The position numbers were made by a program, and so were the translations under genes. Shown here one piece after another: positions 31,167 to 42,200 of a stretch of 64,000 nucleotides of DNA. The notes beneath the pieces were generated by a model that worked only from the letters and a program-made list of their open reading frames with translations, did not search any database and was not told where the DNA came from. Position 1 is the first letter of the stretch, and the number at the start of each line of letters is the position of its first letter. The stretch lies in contig OX419758.1 in the NCBI GenBank assembly GCA_948567375.1, positions 27,967,001 to 28,031,000 on the forward strand, read 5' to 3'. Source of the stretch: Lunularia cruciata (Eukaryota; Streptophyta; Marchantiopsida; Lunulariales; Lunulariaceae).

Positions 31167-32009
31167 TCAAAAGTTGCCCAATTCTATTGGTACTTGTCCA
31201 CCCATGTGTGACATTTCTGCTTGATAATGTTGAGGTGGAACTACTCCTTCACATCCACCTAATGCTTTTGCTACTATCTGTGCACAAGCAATAGCTTCAA
31301 ATACCGTGTGAGGATTTTGCACCATGACTTCTTGGCAAATCCGCTCTTTCAACCCTTGTTTGAAATTGTCGCGAGCCTCTATTGGACTCATGTCGGTAAT
31401 TGCAACTTGTAGGTCCAAAAATGCCTCCACATACTCTTGTATGCTATTCTTTTGTCTCAATCCCCATAGTCGGGTTCGAGCCATCTGCATAGAATCCACC
31501 GATTGGAAATTCTTTAGCAGTCTTTCTTGCATTGCTGTCCATATGACCTCCCTTCTCTTTGCCAACATGGATCGTTCCCAAGCATCATACCATGTGAGGG
31601 CTTTATCGGTCAAGTACCTACATGAAAACACGCCTGCATCATGCTCTATGATCTCTGTTGAGAACAATCAGAAATATCAATTCATTCTTGAGATCCAATT
31701 TTCCACTACTCCCATCGTACGTTGCCCCTTGTAAGGCTCAATGTTGCAGGTCTTCTTCATCCGGGGTAGCAATGTGGCTTCATTGTTGATAGGGTTTGTA
31801 GGCACGGGTGCCTCTCCAAGTACTTCAGTCGTAGGTACTGGGTTTTGAGACGGCTCTTCTTCTTGCATGGCTTGATTGTTCTTGAGGATCTGCACTTGAC
31901 TTTGTAATGTCTCCATGGTCATCTTAATCTCTCGAAATTCATTCAACATCCCTTGCATTCCTTGCACCAGCTCTTGCAATTGCCAATCCATGGTTCTTGC
32001 AATACTCAA
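31167..32009 (-). pseudogene. A3 gag (capsid)
   Basis: Two open frames, 31677-32009 and 31167-31667, represent one gag. The first has MDWQLQELVQGMQGMLNEF, a short coiled-coil-like stretch (TMETLQSQVQILKNNQAM) and ATLLPRMKKTCNIEPYKG. The second has the retrotransposon gag core: DKALTWYDAWERSML, RLLKNFQSVDSMQMARTRL, NSIQEYVEAFLDLQ, RDNFKQGLKERICQEVM. A stop and short gap separate them at about 31670. The capsid would coat the element RNA. A1 and A2 homologues are each interrupted by other insertions. Confidence 0.88.
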
Positions 32010-32579
32010 TTGCTAATTTCTACTTCACTATAGAGTCAATATAATTACTCTGGAAGGCGCACAAACTATTGGAACTACCATTGGGACCTCAGAAGCTATC
32101 ACTCGTTAATAATACTCCTCACCAAAATTCCTAACCACAAAATCTCTAAACATCACTTTCGGTCTCACTACATAACGGATTTCTACTTGAGTGTTGAAAG
32201 GGAGAGGATTTGGGACATTCATATCCATATTATCATAATAGAATGTAGATTGTCAAATCTCACTCTCTGTCATATATCACCACAGGTAGAATCACCGGGT
32301 TTGGTGAGTTCATCACTCTGTCCATGAATTCTGCACCAAAGTGATAAACTAGCAATACCCTCATCTGCTCATGCTAGATGTACATTACCTTGATGTGGAA
32401 TGGGTTTGAGAATGGAAAGCTAGGTGTGGGAAATTGTCCTCCCGGTGCATCCCATCCGCTCTCTAAAGTCCTTCCTAAGTCTAACAATTACTCTATGTTC
32501 TCCACCTCAAATTACTCAGTTTCAGTAGTTTGTGCTATTCCAAGAGGGGTGATCCACTCTCTTGGACTAAAAAACTCGC

Positions 32580-32589
32580 TTTGATACCA
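32580..32589 (-). promoter_or_regulatory. A3 primer-binding site
   Basis: Minus-strand TGGTATCAAAGC one base inside the 5' LTR, close to the initiator tRNA-Met complement TGGTATCAGAGC. Confidence 0.8.
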
Positions 32590-32590
32590 T

Positions 32591-33329
32591 TGTAATACTC
32601 CGAGGACAAGAGAAGAGAGAAAACATAGATTTCACACTCAAACATTCGATGCCCCAAAGGAGCACCTTCTCTTTATTATGTAGACAAAGAGGATCTCCTC
32701 CAAGGAAGCTCCACCATAGGATTAGGGACACAGAGAGGTGACATGTCAGCAAGCTCCACCCTTGGATTAATTACTTGGATGGGTGACATGTCTGGTCTAG
32801 GTCCTATCTGGTTGGTCAAACAAGCTTTGACCGGAGGAAATCTTTTAGGGAATCTTCCTGTAGGAATCTCAAAATCACGTGAGTACGGTACCATTGGAAA
32901 GCTCTCAATGAGACAAAGCAAGGGGGAGGAAAGTCCAGCCTTTCCTTTGTTGGGGGAGGAACTTGCACATTTTTAAGGCCTAATTCATCTATTTAGGCCT
33001 CCAAAATTGCCTTCAAAGATTTCAGGCATATTTTGGTTCTTACTCTATTAGTAGAAGTCCCCTTTTGGTGATACCTCTTTCTGATATTTTTAGTCAATCA
33101 TGTGTAACATCCTTCCAGATGTTACTAAACTAATTCTCACCTTTAAATCATATGTCTAGATATTGGTTCTAAGGTTCTCAAGTCTATTTTGGTTTCTGCC
33201 CTATTTGTAGAAGTACTCTTTTGGTGATACTTCTATCTGATCTATTTTGACCATCATGTATAACATCATTCTAGATGTTACCAAACCAAATTTCACATCT
33301 AGATCATATGGCTAGCTCTTGGTATTACA
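32591..33329 (-). repeat. A3 5' LTR
   Basis: 739 bp, inverted (TGTAATACTCC to TTGGTATTACA on the + strand), about 7 percent different from its 3' partner by eye. Confidence 0.95.
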
Positions 33330-33334
33330 AAAAC

Positions 33335-34046
33335 CCTTGTATGATTTTTGAGGCCATTGCTTGTGCTCAAAGAATAGTAGGGGCACTAGGAGGAGGTGAA
33401 GAGGTCATCTCGACTCAACATTATTGGGTGAAATACAACACCTTGGTGGACCTGTTCCTATAGAACTAGGGAACATCTGATTTAGAGAACAAGGAGCACG
33501 ACCATCCAAAGGAGAACAGGAGCGGGTTGAAGAAAGAAGAGATGAGGTCCCACGAGTAGAAGGGACTCAAACAAAACAACATCATTGTTACAATTATGGC
33601 CAAGTTGGGCACCTTGCTATCAATTGTGATACTTGTTTTCCTAAAGGCCCTTGACCTCCATACAAGTGATCTTTGGACAACATGGAGAGAAGAATTGAAG
33701 AGGAGGATGTAGAAATCACCTCAAAAAATGAAGATCATAATAAATGTACCTCACGGCCTTATTGGCTCAATGGAAAAGCAAAATAGTAAGGAAAGGAAGA
33801 GGACAAGTGCAAAGAGACTATAAAAGACAAGTTCTTAATTGGTTGTTATAAATGGAGTCCTAGAAGGCAATCAAGTGAGTGTATGGTGAGGTGATACACC
33901 TTGGTGATAGACCTTGGAGGTGATAGAGAATTTCTTGTCTCACTTTGTTACAATAAGGTTGGGATTGGATCTAGAGAAGGATGAGAATGAGAAAGTAGAA
34001 TTATTTAATGGGCAAACAGAGAGGATTGATTTTTTACCTAGAAAGG
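33335..34046 (+). pseudogene. A2 gag end (zinc knuckle) and start of protease
   Basis: It continues A2 after A3: MIFEAIACAQRIVGALGGGE (33349-33410), then the knuckle at 33586-33627 reading CYNYGQVGHLAINC, in which the second zinc Cys has become Tyr (TGT to TAT). After it the protease lead-in (KDKFLIGC..., VMVR, IDLGGDREFLVSLCYNKVG near 33910-33960) is visible, ending with a degraded NGQTERI-like phrase at 34008-34040. The reading stops at solo LTR s2. There are multiple stops. Confidence 0.78.
34042..34046. other. Target-site duplication of solo LTR s2 (left)
   Basis: AAAGG, repeated exactly at 34728-34732. Confidence 0.9.
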
Positions 34047-34727
34047 TGTAATACTCCAAGGACAAGAGAAGAGAGAAAACACAGATTACAAACTCAACAT
34101 TCGGTGCCCCAAAGGAGCACCTTCTCTTTATTATATAGACAAAGAGGATCTCCTCCAAGGAAGCTCCACCATAGGATTAGGCACACAGATAGGTGACATG
34201 TCAGCAAGCTCCACCCTTGGATTACTTACTTGGATGGGTGACATGTTGGTCTAGGTCCTATCTGGTTGGTCAAACAAGCTTCGACCAAAGGGAATCTTTT
34301 AGGGAATCTTCCTGTAGGAGTCTCAAAATCACGTGCATATTGGGGGAGGGGGGGGATTTGTGCACATTTTTGAGGCTTAATTTCATTTTTTTAAGCCTCC
34401 AAAATTGCCTTCAAAGATTTCAGGCATATTTTGGTTCCTACTCTATTAGTAGAAGTCCCCTTTTGGTGATACCTCTTTCTGATCTGTTAAGTCTATCATG
34501 TGTTACATCCTTCCAAATGTTACCAAACCAATTCTCACCTTTAAATCATATGTCTAGCTATTGGTTCTAAGGTTCTAAAGTCTATTTTGGTTTTTGCTCT
34601 ATTATTAGAAGTACTCTTTTGGTGATACTTCTATCTGATCTATTTTGACCATCATGTATAACATCATTCTAGATGTTACCAAACCAAATTTCTCATCTAG
34701 ATCATATGGCTAGCTCTTGGTATTACA
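34047..34727 (-). repeat. Solo LTR s2 (family A, inverted)
   Basis: 681 bp, TGTAATACTCCAAGG to CTCTTGGTATTACA on the + strand, with perfect AAAGG duplications and no internal sequence. Relative to A3 LTRs it lacks about 60 bp after AAAATCACGTG (near 34335). It lies within the A2 protease region. Confidence 0.95.
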
Positions 34728-34941
34728 AAAGGTAACACTCTTTGTAGTGGAGTATCAAGAAGCAATGGAGTGGTAAGTGATATGGTTAGCTCATTATGAT
34801 GCAATCCTAAGTATGCAATGGATGGAGCATTACAACCCCATGGTTGATTGGAGGAAGAAAGTAGTGAGGACTTGCCAATGGACAATCATTGGAGTTAAAG
34901 AGAGAGCACTAAGGCAAGAATTACCTCTATATGTCATAGGG
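34728..34941 (+). pseudogene. A2 protease, second part
   Basis: It resumes after s2 with VEYQEAMEW-stop-VIWLAHYDAILSMQWMEHYNPMVDWRKK and TCQWTIIGVKERALRQELPLYVI, collinear with A1 (AILGMPWMEQYNPMVDW) and A3. It is cut at 34941 by element B1. The following A2 words (RTTTICKTDICFMG in A1) are found after B1 at 40560. Confidence 0.82.
34937..34941. other. Target-site duplication of B1 (left)
   Basis: TAGGG; the right copy at 40555-40559 is TATGG, one mismatch. Confidence 0.65.
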
Positions 34942-35305
34942 TGTAAAAGATCAAGACCAAGGAGAGAAATAGGAGAATGGAAGCTCGCATTGGGACACTT
35001 GAATGAGGGAAAATCTGAATGCCTAGCATGAGCTTTGGCTCTTGTATTTATAGGGAGCATACAAGGCTATTGAGAAGCTTCTGAAGAAGCTTCCTTGAGC
35101 TGTTTTCTTGGAGTGCAAGCCATGTTAATTGGGAAGCTTCTCAAGAAGCTTCCTTCTTGAAGCCGCATCCTTGGTGTGCAAGCTAAGCTAGTGGGAAGCT
35201 TCTTGGGAAGCTTCCTAGATACTCCTAGGATATTAAGGCTAATTTGGCCTATTCATTACTTTGTTAGCCTTGACTAACTTTGTTACTAAACTCCATATTG
35301 TTATA
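34942..35305 (-). repeat. B1 3' LTR with GAA/TTC arrays
   Basis: 364 bp. On the + strand it runs from TGTAAAAGATCAAGACC to CCATATTGTTATA (terminal CA changed to TA). It contains several GAAGCTTCTNNAGAAGCTTCC palindromes at 35063-35215 and, in minus orientation, downstream of these a CTATAAATAC TATA box (+ 35045-35053). Confidence 0.88.
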
Positions 35306-35379
35306 TATCTCCCCACCGCTAGTTGGTGACATCCTCATTGCTATTGAAGCTTCAAACTCCTAAATGGCCATTTTTGCAT

Positions 35380-36190
35380 TCTAGAGATGAGACAAGGACT
35401 CCCAAGTGGCATCATGAAGCCCTTCCAAAGGACCTTGTACTCTGTATGTTGTTGATGGCCATATTGGATGTGGCGATGTGCAAGGACATGATTGACTTTG
35501 TACTCATCATGATCATGGATAAGGATGGGAGGAGGAGGAGGAGGTTAGACATGAGAGGAAAAAGAAGATGGATTACAAACAAAGGGTTTTAACTTGGAAA
35601 TGTAGAAGATAAGGTGGATATGCATATGACAAGGCAAGGCAAGTTCCTAAGCAACAAGAGAGATGATGTGGGTGATATCAAAGGGTTTTATCCAATTAGG
35701 GGCACTTTTACAAACTTGGGTATCAAGTGGGAAGGGTAGGTTACTAGAGGAGAGCATGACTTTGTCACCAACTTAAAAGGTGATATCATGATGATGGTGG
35801 TCCGCATATTATTTCTGACAATTTTGAGCAACAAGAGATGAGACTTGGCTTGTTGGAGCAATTGGGATATGGTAGTCAAGAAGGTTGAAGTATGAAGGAC
35901 ATGAGATGGAGAAGGAGCAATAAGGGAATCTAGAACAAGTGGATCTTGGCCAAAATTGAGAAAGAAAGGAGAGAATATGATGTTTGCCTATTTGGAGTTA
36001 TTGTATGTAAATTCCGTAACTACAAGACATTCATCCCAATTGGTGTGGTGAATGTTGACAAAGGCACAAAACATACACTCTAAGGTATGATTTGCATGTT
36101 CAATTTGTCCATCAGTTTGAAGATGATAGGCAATGGACAAAGCAAGCTTGGTGCCGAGTATTTGGAAGAGTGTTTGCCAAATTTTCCCCG
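35380..36190 (-). pseudogene. B1 integrase C-terminus and chromodomain remnant
   Basis: Minus-strand remnants match the open B2 reading: chromodomain words H-Q-TEYKVLWKG and FHDATWE (+ 35390-35480), a spacer with poly-acidic/Pro codons (+ 35515-35560), then the GPY/F-like stretch (about 35690-35790) and the integrase tail (35880-36130), including the conserved AYH-QTDGQIE block in which the catalytic Glu is retained (+ about 36095-36130). There are many stops. It is recognised mainly by alignment with 43310-44100. Confidence 0.68.
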
Positions 36191-36760
36191 TGAATCAAGG
36201 ATCACGGTCAAAGATGAGTATACGTAGTATCCCATGATGTTTGAATACATTGTCAAAGTAGATCTGCACCAAGGTTAGAGCATCCACAATATCAATTGTT
36301 GGTGCCAAACGGATTTGCTCACTAAGCTTATCCACAAACACCACAATTCTTGTGTAACCTTGCTTTGTCTTGGGCAAGCAAGTGATGAGTTCTAAGCTCA
36401 CATGTTCCCAATGAGTCAATGGAATGGGGAGTGAATTGAAAGAGTCCACTTGGTTTCTAGTTATTAGCCTTGTTGCTTTGGTAGCTCTCACATGATTGAA
36501 CAAACTCCCAAACATCTCATGCCATGTTGGGCCACTACCATTGGCGTTGGAGGGTATCCAAGGTCTTGTCCACACCTATGTGACCAGCAATTGGTAAATC
36601 ATGGGCTTCTTGAAGGCACACAAGTCGGAGATCACCTTTGGTTGGAACATAGATCCGGTCTTCATGAAATAGAAGGTCTTCCTTGAAGGAAAATGTGTTG
36701 TATTCCTTGTCGCATGCTACAAGACAATCTTGTACCATCTAAAAGAATAGATCTTGTTGT
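36191..36760 (-). pseudogene. B1 integrase (zinc-binding part and core)
   Basis: Open frames at 36195-36575 and 36535-36738. The latter encodes the HHCC part (VCLQEAHDLPIAGHIGVDKTL, LQRQWW). The former continues with HVRA-KATRL, WEHVSLELITCLPKTKQGYT (first Asp position read as Glu, LELI for LDLI), IVVFVDKLSEQIRLAP, HHGILRILIFDRDP with the second Asp. Stops and a frameshift divide it. Confidence 0.82.
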
Positions 36761-37240
36761 AAGAGCTATCCTAAACTCAATTTGGACTTTGAAGTAGACT
36801 GGCACTATTGTAATTACTACCGTGATGAGAGGAAGAGACTTCAAATCAGGTCATCATGGTAGGCCATCAAGGATGAAATAGAACCAATTGGGTTTGTAAT
36901 CAAATTTGATGTCAAACAATTGTAGTTGTTCCTCCCATCGATGATGTCGACTCTTCATGTGTTTTAAATGTAATGTTTGCAACAAGGACTTGTGATCAGT
37001 TTGCATGACCACTTGTTTCCCCAAGAGATAATGGTTCCATACCTTGGTGGTATACACCATCACTGGTTGTTCCCAATCTTGAGCATAGTAATTCCTTTCT
37101 GCTGTATTTAGTCTATGAGACACAAAGGTAATGGGATGTAATCCATCTATGAATTCCTATTGCAATATAACTCCAATTGCAAAATTAGAAGCATCAAAAT
37201 CAACCACACATGGTAGTTGAGGATCATATGGTTGAAGAAT
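36761..37240 (-). pseudogene. B1 RNase H
   Basis: LPCVVDFDASNFAIGVILQ (37157-37240, catalytic Asp in DAS present), then after a stop the frame 36854-37123: SHRLNTAERNYYAQDWEQPVMVY (Glu position present), VVMQTDHKSLLQTLHLKHMK with the third acidic residue, WEEQLQLFDIKFDYK. It follows RT directly, as in other gypsy elements. Confidence 0.82.
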
Positions 37241-38299
37241 TGGTCTTGCAGACACCATATATTCCAACTTTTGGAATACTTCTTCATGCTTGTTGGTCCA
37301 TTGAAAGCTCAAGTTCTTTCCCAAGAGATTGGTCAATGGTACCGCTATATGAGCATAGTAGTAGATGAATTGTTGGTAAAAAATAGCCAATCCATTAAAT
37401 GACCATACTTTAGTAGCATCCTTTGGAGTAGGCCAATCAATGATGGCCTTGATTTTATCCTCTTTCATCTTGATCTCCTCCAATGAGATCTTGTGACCCA
37501 AGAAGGTAACTTCCTTTTGCCAAAAGGTACACTTTGCCTTCTTGCAATAAAACTTCCACTATCATAGTTATCTTAGGACTTCTCGCATGTGCTGCACATG
37601 TTTTTACTTTGTCTTGCTATAGATTAAGATACCATCCAAGATCACCACCCCGTATCAATCCAACAACCCATCCAACACCCAATGCATATGATCCATGAAG
37701 ACTGCTAGAGCATTAGTGAGCCCAAAAGGCAAAACTCTCCACTCAAAATGTCCATACCTTGTGCAAAAGGCAGTCTTTTGCACATCCTTCTTATCAATGG
37801 GGATTTGCCAATAGCTGCTGCAAAGATCCAACTTAGAGAAGTATTGTGCTCCACTTAATTGATCAAGCAAGTCATCAATTTGAGGCAAAGGGTATGCATT
37901 CTTCACTATCTATTTATTAAGCCCATGATAATCAAAACATAAATGAAATCCTCCATCCTTCTTTGGAACAAATAGTACCAATACTCCCCAAGGAGATGTA
38001 CTATGCCATATGAAATCCTTCTCCAACAACTATATAAGTGTTGTTTGCAACTCCTCCAACTCCTTTGGTGAGAGCCAATAGATTGGTCTACTCATTGGAG
38101 TACTCCTTGGTACTAACTCAATCGTGAAAGGCATACCACAATCAGAAGGTAATCCCTTTGGCAGACCATCTGGAAACACATCCACAAACTCCTTAACCAT
38201 GTGATCAACCATTGCTTGATGAGGCTTGTGACTCTCCTCATATTCTCCTTGTGCAATTGGCTTGATCCACACAACAAAAATAGACTTATTTTCCTCCAA
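37241..38299 (-). pseudogene. B1 reverse transcriptase with LDG active site
   Basis: Order on the minus strand: EFVDVFPDGLPKGLPSDCGM, PMSRPIYWLSPKELEELQ (38030-38299), [54 protein letters not shown] (37655-37906), then the catalytic strand VVILDGILIYS at about + 37620-37655. The second catalytic Asp (GAT in B2) is Gly (+ 37631-37633), which destroys polymerase activity. The thumb GHKISLEEIKM and FNGLAIFYQQFIYYYAH is at 37157-37501. B2 keeps LLDD. Confidence 0.88.
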
Positions 38300-38530
38300 A
38301 GCTTACTCCATAGCTGCTTCATTGACAAACTTCCCATCTAGGGACTTATCGTCCTTCATGGCTTATTCTATGGTTGCTTTCTTGACAAACTTCCCATCTT
38401 GAGACTTCTCTTCCTTGAAATCTTGCTATATGGCTGCTTTCTTTACAAAATTCCCATCTTGGGGCTTCTCTCCTTTCCAATCTTGCTCTATGGCTACTTT
38501 TCTTACAAACTTCCCATCTTGGGTCTGACT
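38286..38530 (-). repeat. B1 coding minisatellite: four 60-bp (20-residue) units
   Basis: The + strand phrase ACAAACTTCCCATCT (one unit reads ACAAAATTCCCATCT) recurs at exact 60-bp steps (about 38325, 38385, 38445, 38505). On the minus strand each unit encodes QDGKFVKKATIEQ plus Lys/Glu-rich ends such as KEEKS. A few units carry a stop. It lies between protease and RT. B2 has three units at the same place. Confidence 0.9.
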
Positions 38531-38599
38531 ATCCTTAGGTGTCTTACTCAAAGGTGCAAGACAACCTAATTGGAAATTCCTACCTTGGTGTTGTACTTG

Positions 38600-38940
38600 A
38601 ATTTGTCATTGTGTCTAATCAAATTGAACTTTATGACGTTTAAGCCAAGGTAGTCCTAGAATAACATCATAGTGTAGAGGTTCCACTACAAACCTCATAC
38701 ACTCCAAATACTCCTTTCTAATCTTGAGGGTAACAAGATGTGAGGTACAGAATGCAAAACCCTTTTTACCATCCGCCATCATCAATCTACTTCCCATTAT
38801 TGGCTTGATATAATACCCAATTTCTTTGCTAATTGCCTGAACATGCAATTCTTGAACTTCCAAAATCAACCAATATCCTACAACTGCAATCAAATATCAT
38901 ACCTTGCAAGTGAAGCAAACTTGCATAGGTTGAGCTTTCA
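38600..38940 (-). pseudogene. B1 protease
   Basis: An open 92-codon frame (38615-38893): LEVQELHVQAISKEIGY, SRLMMADGKKGFAFCTSHLV, EYLECMRFVVEPLHYDVILGLPWLKRHKVQFD. The end, YDVILGLPWL, is the second hallmark strand of plant gypsy proteases. The active-site D-S/T-G lies just upstream, beyond a stop (near 38875), and is degraded. Confidence 0.8.
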
Positions 38941-39900
38941 ATCCTATTGGAACTAATCAAGTTTCTAGTAGGCGGCTCAAAATCTCCTATTGGGATTCCT
39001 CATTTCCTTGATCATTCCACTCCACAAATTCCATTTGGGTGACTTGTTGAGGCCACTCATTCTTGAGTGGACACTTTGCAATGTAGAGTCCAATTTGGCG
39101 ACAATAGAAACATCCACCATTTTATCATAATCTTTCATGATTTATTGTGCCAAGTGGTCTTTGTTGGATGGCATTGATCTCCATGGTATTGGCACCTCTA
39201 CCCGTGTGTAGTGTGTGGGTGGGTTTGGGGAAGGCTGAAGTCAAGACCAAGTTGTCGCAACCAAGGAATCAAAACATTTAGCCAACTGCATTCCTTCCTC
39301 CAAGTCTTTGAGCTCATGTAGAGTTACTTCCAATATGGTGCGAGGCTTCAAGCCTCTCACAAAGCAATCTAGAGCTTCTCCATCTAGTATATCTGGAATT
39401 TACATAATGATGTTCTAGAATTGAGTGATATAGCTTCTTACAAAGCCAATCTGCTTCAATTCTACCAACTTATCTCATGCGGCACATTTGGTGGTATAGC
39501 TTGGAACTGCCCAATTATTGCACTCTTCAATTCTTCCCATGTCAAGATTGGCATGACAAAAGGCCGCTTAGCTCATCCCACTCTAAATTGTCACCATAAT
39601 TTAGCCACTCCATCCAATTGGCTTGAGGCCAATAGAGTTTATCTCCATTCATCTTTAAGGGTTGTTGCTTCAAAGTAACATTCACAATCAAACACAAAAT
39701 TTTCCATTGCACTCAAAAGGTTCTTGCCTTCAAATATCTTAGGCTTCAAAAATTGGATTTTCTCTTCTCCTTCTTGTATTGGTGCTCTCTCTACCTGCTC
39801 TTGTCTATGACGGTCTCATTCAATTGAGTAAGGTGCTCAATTTGTTATTGCATAGCAAAGATAACTTTGGGCAATGCTGACATGGCTTCTACTCTATCAC
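38941..39900 (-). pseudogene. B1 gag with damaged zinc knuckle
   Basis: The minus strand carries gag of family B. The knuckle at 39071-39112 reads CFYCRQIGLYIAKC: the His position (+ 39086-39088, CTC) is Leu, so zinc binding is lost. B2 has His there. Upstream (39200-39900) lies the capsid region with phrases such as EEGENPIFE-PKIFEG, WREMNSIGLKPIGWSG and LEDLEEG-MQLAKCFDS in broken frames. It is recognised by homology to B2 and position. Confidence 0.68.
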
Positions 39901-40141
39901 ACTATCTCCAATTTATCTAATTTATTAACACATAGATGCAACATATCCACTATTCTTCATAAGTTATAACCTGAAGCACCAAGGGTTCCTTAGACAAGGT
40001 GATCATATATAGAAAATATTATCTAAAGCATGAGATGGTGAATTGTGTAAAATGATGCTTGGGTAGTACATGGACACAAAAATCCCAATGGTTTGGGGGA
40101 AGTGGATTTGGTGGTCCATAAATTTCATCCATCTAATTCTT
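39901..40141 (-). other. B1 leader
   Basis: Untranslated leader between gag and primer site, homologous to 47760-48002 of B2 (shared CCAATGGTTTGG-GGAAGTGGAT). No coding potential. Confidence 0.65.
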
Positions 40142-40153
40142 GCCTTGATACCA
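40142..40153 (-). promoter_or_regulatory. B1 primer-binding site
   Basis: Minus-strand TGGTATCAAGGC one base from the 5' LTR, similar to the initiator tRNA-Met complement. Confidence 0.8.
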
Positions 40154-40154
40154 A

Positions 40155-40554
40155 TGTAAAAGACCAAGATCAAGGAGAATGAAAGCTCACATTGGGACAC
40201 TTGAATGAGGGAAACTCCAAATGCCTAGCATGAGCTTTGGCTCTTGTATTTATAGGGAACATAAAAGGCTTTTGAGAAGCTTCTCAAGAAGCTTTTTGAG
40301 CCACTTTCTTGGAGTGCAAGCCAAGTTAACCGGGATGCTTCTCAAGAAGCTTCCTTCTTGAATCCGTCTACTTGACATGCAAGCTAAGCTGGTTGGAAGC
40401 CTCTAGAAGCTTCCTTTTAAAGATATTTACTTGGGGTGCAAGCTAAGCTAGTAGGAAGCTTCTTAGATACTTCTAGGATATTCAAGGCTAATTTAGCCTA
40501 TTCACTACTTTGTTAGCCTTGATTAACTTTGTCGCTAAACTCCATATTGTTACA
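40155..40554 (-). repeat. B1 5' LTR with GAA/TTC arrays
   Basis: 400 bp, + strand TGTAAAAGACCAAGATC to CATATTGTTACA. In minus orientation: LTR start at 40554, GAA/TTC palindrome arrays (40267-40465), then the TATA box CTATAAATAC (+ 40245-40253), then the R/U5 part and primer site. CTCTAGAAGCTTC (40401-40413) is a partial three-block heat-shock-type site. Confidence 0.9.
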
Positions 40555-41570
40555 TATGGACAACAACTATTTGTAAGACAAATAGATGTTTCATGGGCCT
40601 AATAAGAGAATTCCAAAGTGCACAACTTGATGAACAAGTTCATGAGAAACTAAGGGATGTGGTCAATGAGTTTCAAGATGTTTTCTTGGATAACCTACCC
40701 TCAAGATTACCACCAAAAAGGAGAGTTGATCATAAAATCACGATAATTCATGGGAAGACATCTCCTTGTAAGGCCCCATATTGTCTATCACCTAATGAGT
40801 TGGAGGAGTATAAGGCTCAAATCAAGGATATGATGCAAAAAGAACATTGGTGATACATTGGTTTATCCAACCAATGTATCACCATATGGGGCTCCTATCT
40901 TGTTGTGAAGAAAAGATGTTGGATGGTATAATGTGCAAGCGCATTGACTATCAGCGCACAAATCAACTAGTGAAGAATAAATACCTCTTACCCCACATAA
41001 ATGAACTATTTGATCAACTCAAAGGGGCAAAGCACTTCACCAAACTTGATATGTGGAGCAGTTACAACCAAATTTGGATTGTGGAAGAAGATGTCCACAA
41101 GATTGCATTTCAAACAAAGGTATGGTCACTTTGAGTACCTGGTGATATCGTTTGGCCTCACCAATGCACTAATCACTTTCATGAGTTTGAAGAATGACAT
41201 ATTTTGTCTATTCTTGGATAAATTTGTTATTTTTTTCCTAGATGACATCCTTATTTATAGTAGGACATTGATGGAACACAAACAAGATATGTGAGAGGTT
41301 CTCTAGATTCTACAATAGAATCAATTGTACACCAAAATCTCAAAGTGTGAGTTTGGCAAATCTAAAGTACACTACTTGGAGCATAGACTAAGTGCAGAAG
41401 GTACCTAAGTATTAAAAAATAAAATAGAGGTCATTCAGAAATGGAGTGCTCTAGAAGATCAAACTCAACTTAAGAGTTTCTTGGGATTGATTGGGTTCTG
41501 TTGGCAATTTTTCAAAGACTTCTCCAAGGTGGCACAACCTCTAACAACAATACTTGGCAAGGAGAAGAAG
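40555..41570 (+). pseudogene. A2 reverse transcriptase
   Basis: It resumes after B1 with ACAACAACTATTTGTAAGAC (TTICKT in A1) and CFMGLIREFQSAQLDEQVHEK (40590-40650), [29 protein letters not shown]. The palm is frameshifted: KNKYLLPHINELFDQLKGA, TKLDMWSSYNQIWIVEED, YLVISFGLTNALITFMSL and the catalytic [17 protein letters not shown] with FLDD at 41235-41246. The thumb has TKISKCEFGKSKVHYLEH. The aspartates are kept and the protein is broken. Confidence 0.9.
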
Positions 41571-42200
41571 TGGATGTGAGGAACCACATAAGAATTGGCC
41601 TTTTTAGGAATTGAAAGATGCATTACTACATGCACCAATCTTGAAATGATATGATCCAAATTGTCCAATCAAGTTGGCTATAGATGCATCAAGCATAGCA
41701 ATAGGAGCAATCTTGCAACAAGAGTGGTATGGCGGATGGCTCCCAATTGCATATTTCTCTCAAAAGTTGTTATGGTGGAACAAAACCATCACACCATCAA
41801 ACTAGAAGAGTTGGCCATTGTCTTGGCAACCAAGCATTGGAAGCACTATCTTGGCAAGAAGGCATTTGTAGAGGAGACCAATCATAAACCTCTAGTCTAC
41901 CTAGAGACATAAAAAGATCTATCTTGTTGATAAATTTTGTGGGTGGAGTGGAGACAAAGGTTCAACATGACAATCACATATATGGAAAGCAAGAAGCAAC
42001 TTGCAGATGCATTTACTCAAATGGCTATGGTAATCAATCTGATTGTAGGAGTCAAGATGAACCTTGAATTTTGGCCAAGAATTCTTGATGCTACAAAAAC
42101 TGACCCACAGATTGTAGCAGCTTGATGATCCAAAGAAATCACTAGTACCCAAGGACTTTCTTTTTGTGATAACAAATTATGGATCTCAAAGGACACGGCC
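41571..42200 (+). pseudogene. A2 RNase H and spacer
   Basis: LAIDASSIAIGAILQQEW (about 41676-41730) with the first catalytic Asp, a frameshift, then HHTIKLEELAIVLATKHWKHYLGKKAFVEETNHKPLVYLET (41790-41912), where TDHKPL is altered to TNHKPL. The spacer SKKQLADAFTQMAM (41985-42030) and VGVKMNLEFWPRILDATKTDPQIV follow, as in A1 and A3. There are several stops. Confidence 0.86.

Larger units (their letters stand above)
26734..33329 (-). mobile_element. Element A3: near-complete chromovirus (family A), minus strand
   Basis: The best preserved retroelement of the window, 6.6 kb, inserted in A2 gag with perfect AAAAC duplications. In minus-strand order: 5' LTR (32591-33329), primer site, gag, protease, RT, RNase H, integrase, chromodomain, polypurine tract, 3' LTR (26734-27473). 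Comparing the LTRs by eye gives about fifty differences over ~738 bp (roughly 7 percent). The pol frame is broken only a few times. The RT FLDD box and integrase DDE residues are intact, but the protease D-S/T-G is D-L-G. Confidence 0.95.
34942..40554 (-). mobile_element. Element B1: chromovirus (family B), minus strand, decayed
   Basis: 5.6 kb inserted in A2 between protease and RT. Minus-strand order: 5' LTR (40155-40554), primer site TGGTATCAAGGC, gag (38940-39900), protease (38615-38893), a 20-residue repeat block, RT, RNase H, integrase, chromodomain remnant, polypurine tract, 3' LTR (34942-35305). Its catalytic RT motif is damaged (LDG for LDD) and the gag knuckle has lost its His. Collinear with B2. 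Confidence 0.92.

Noticed and set aside
26734-33329. A3 as an autonomous active element
   Set aside because: Protease active site is D-L-G, RT and RNase H are in different frames, and stops break integrase and gag; LTRs differ by roughly 7 percent.
35055-35215. Every GAAGCTTC palindrome as a perfect heat-shock element
   Set aside because: Most have four bases between TTC and the next GAA (TTCTCAAGAA), so blocks are out of the five-base phase; only the sites at 43064-43081 and 48270-48282 are correctly spaced.
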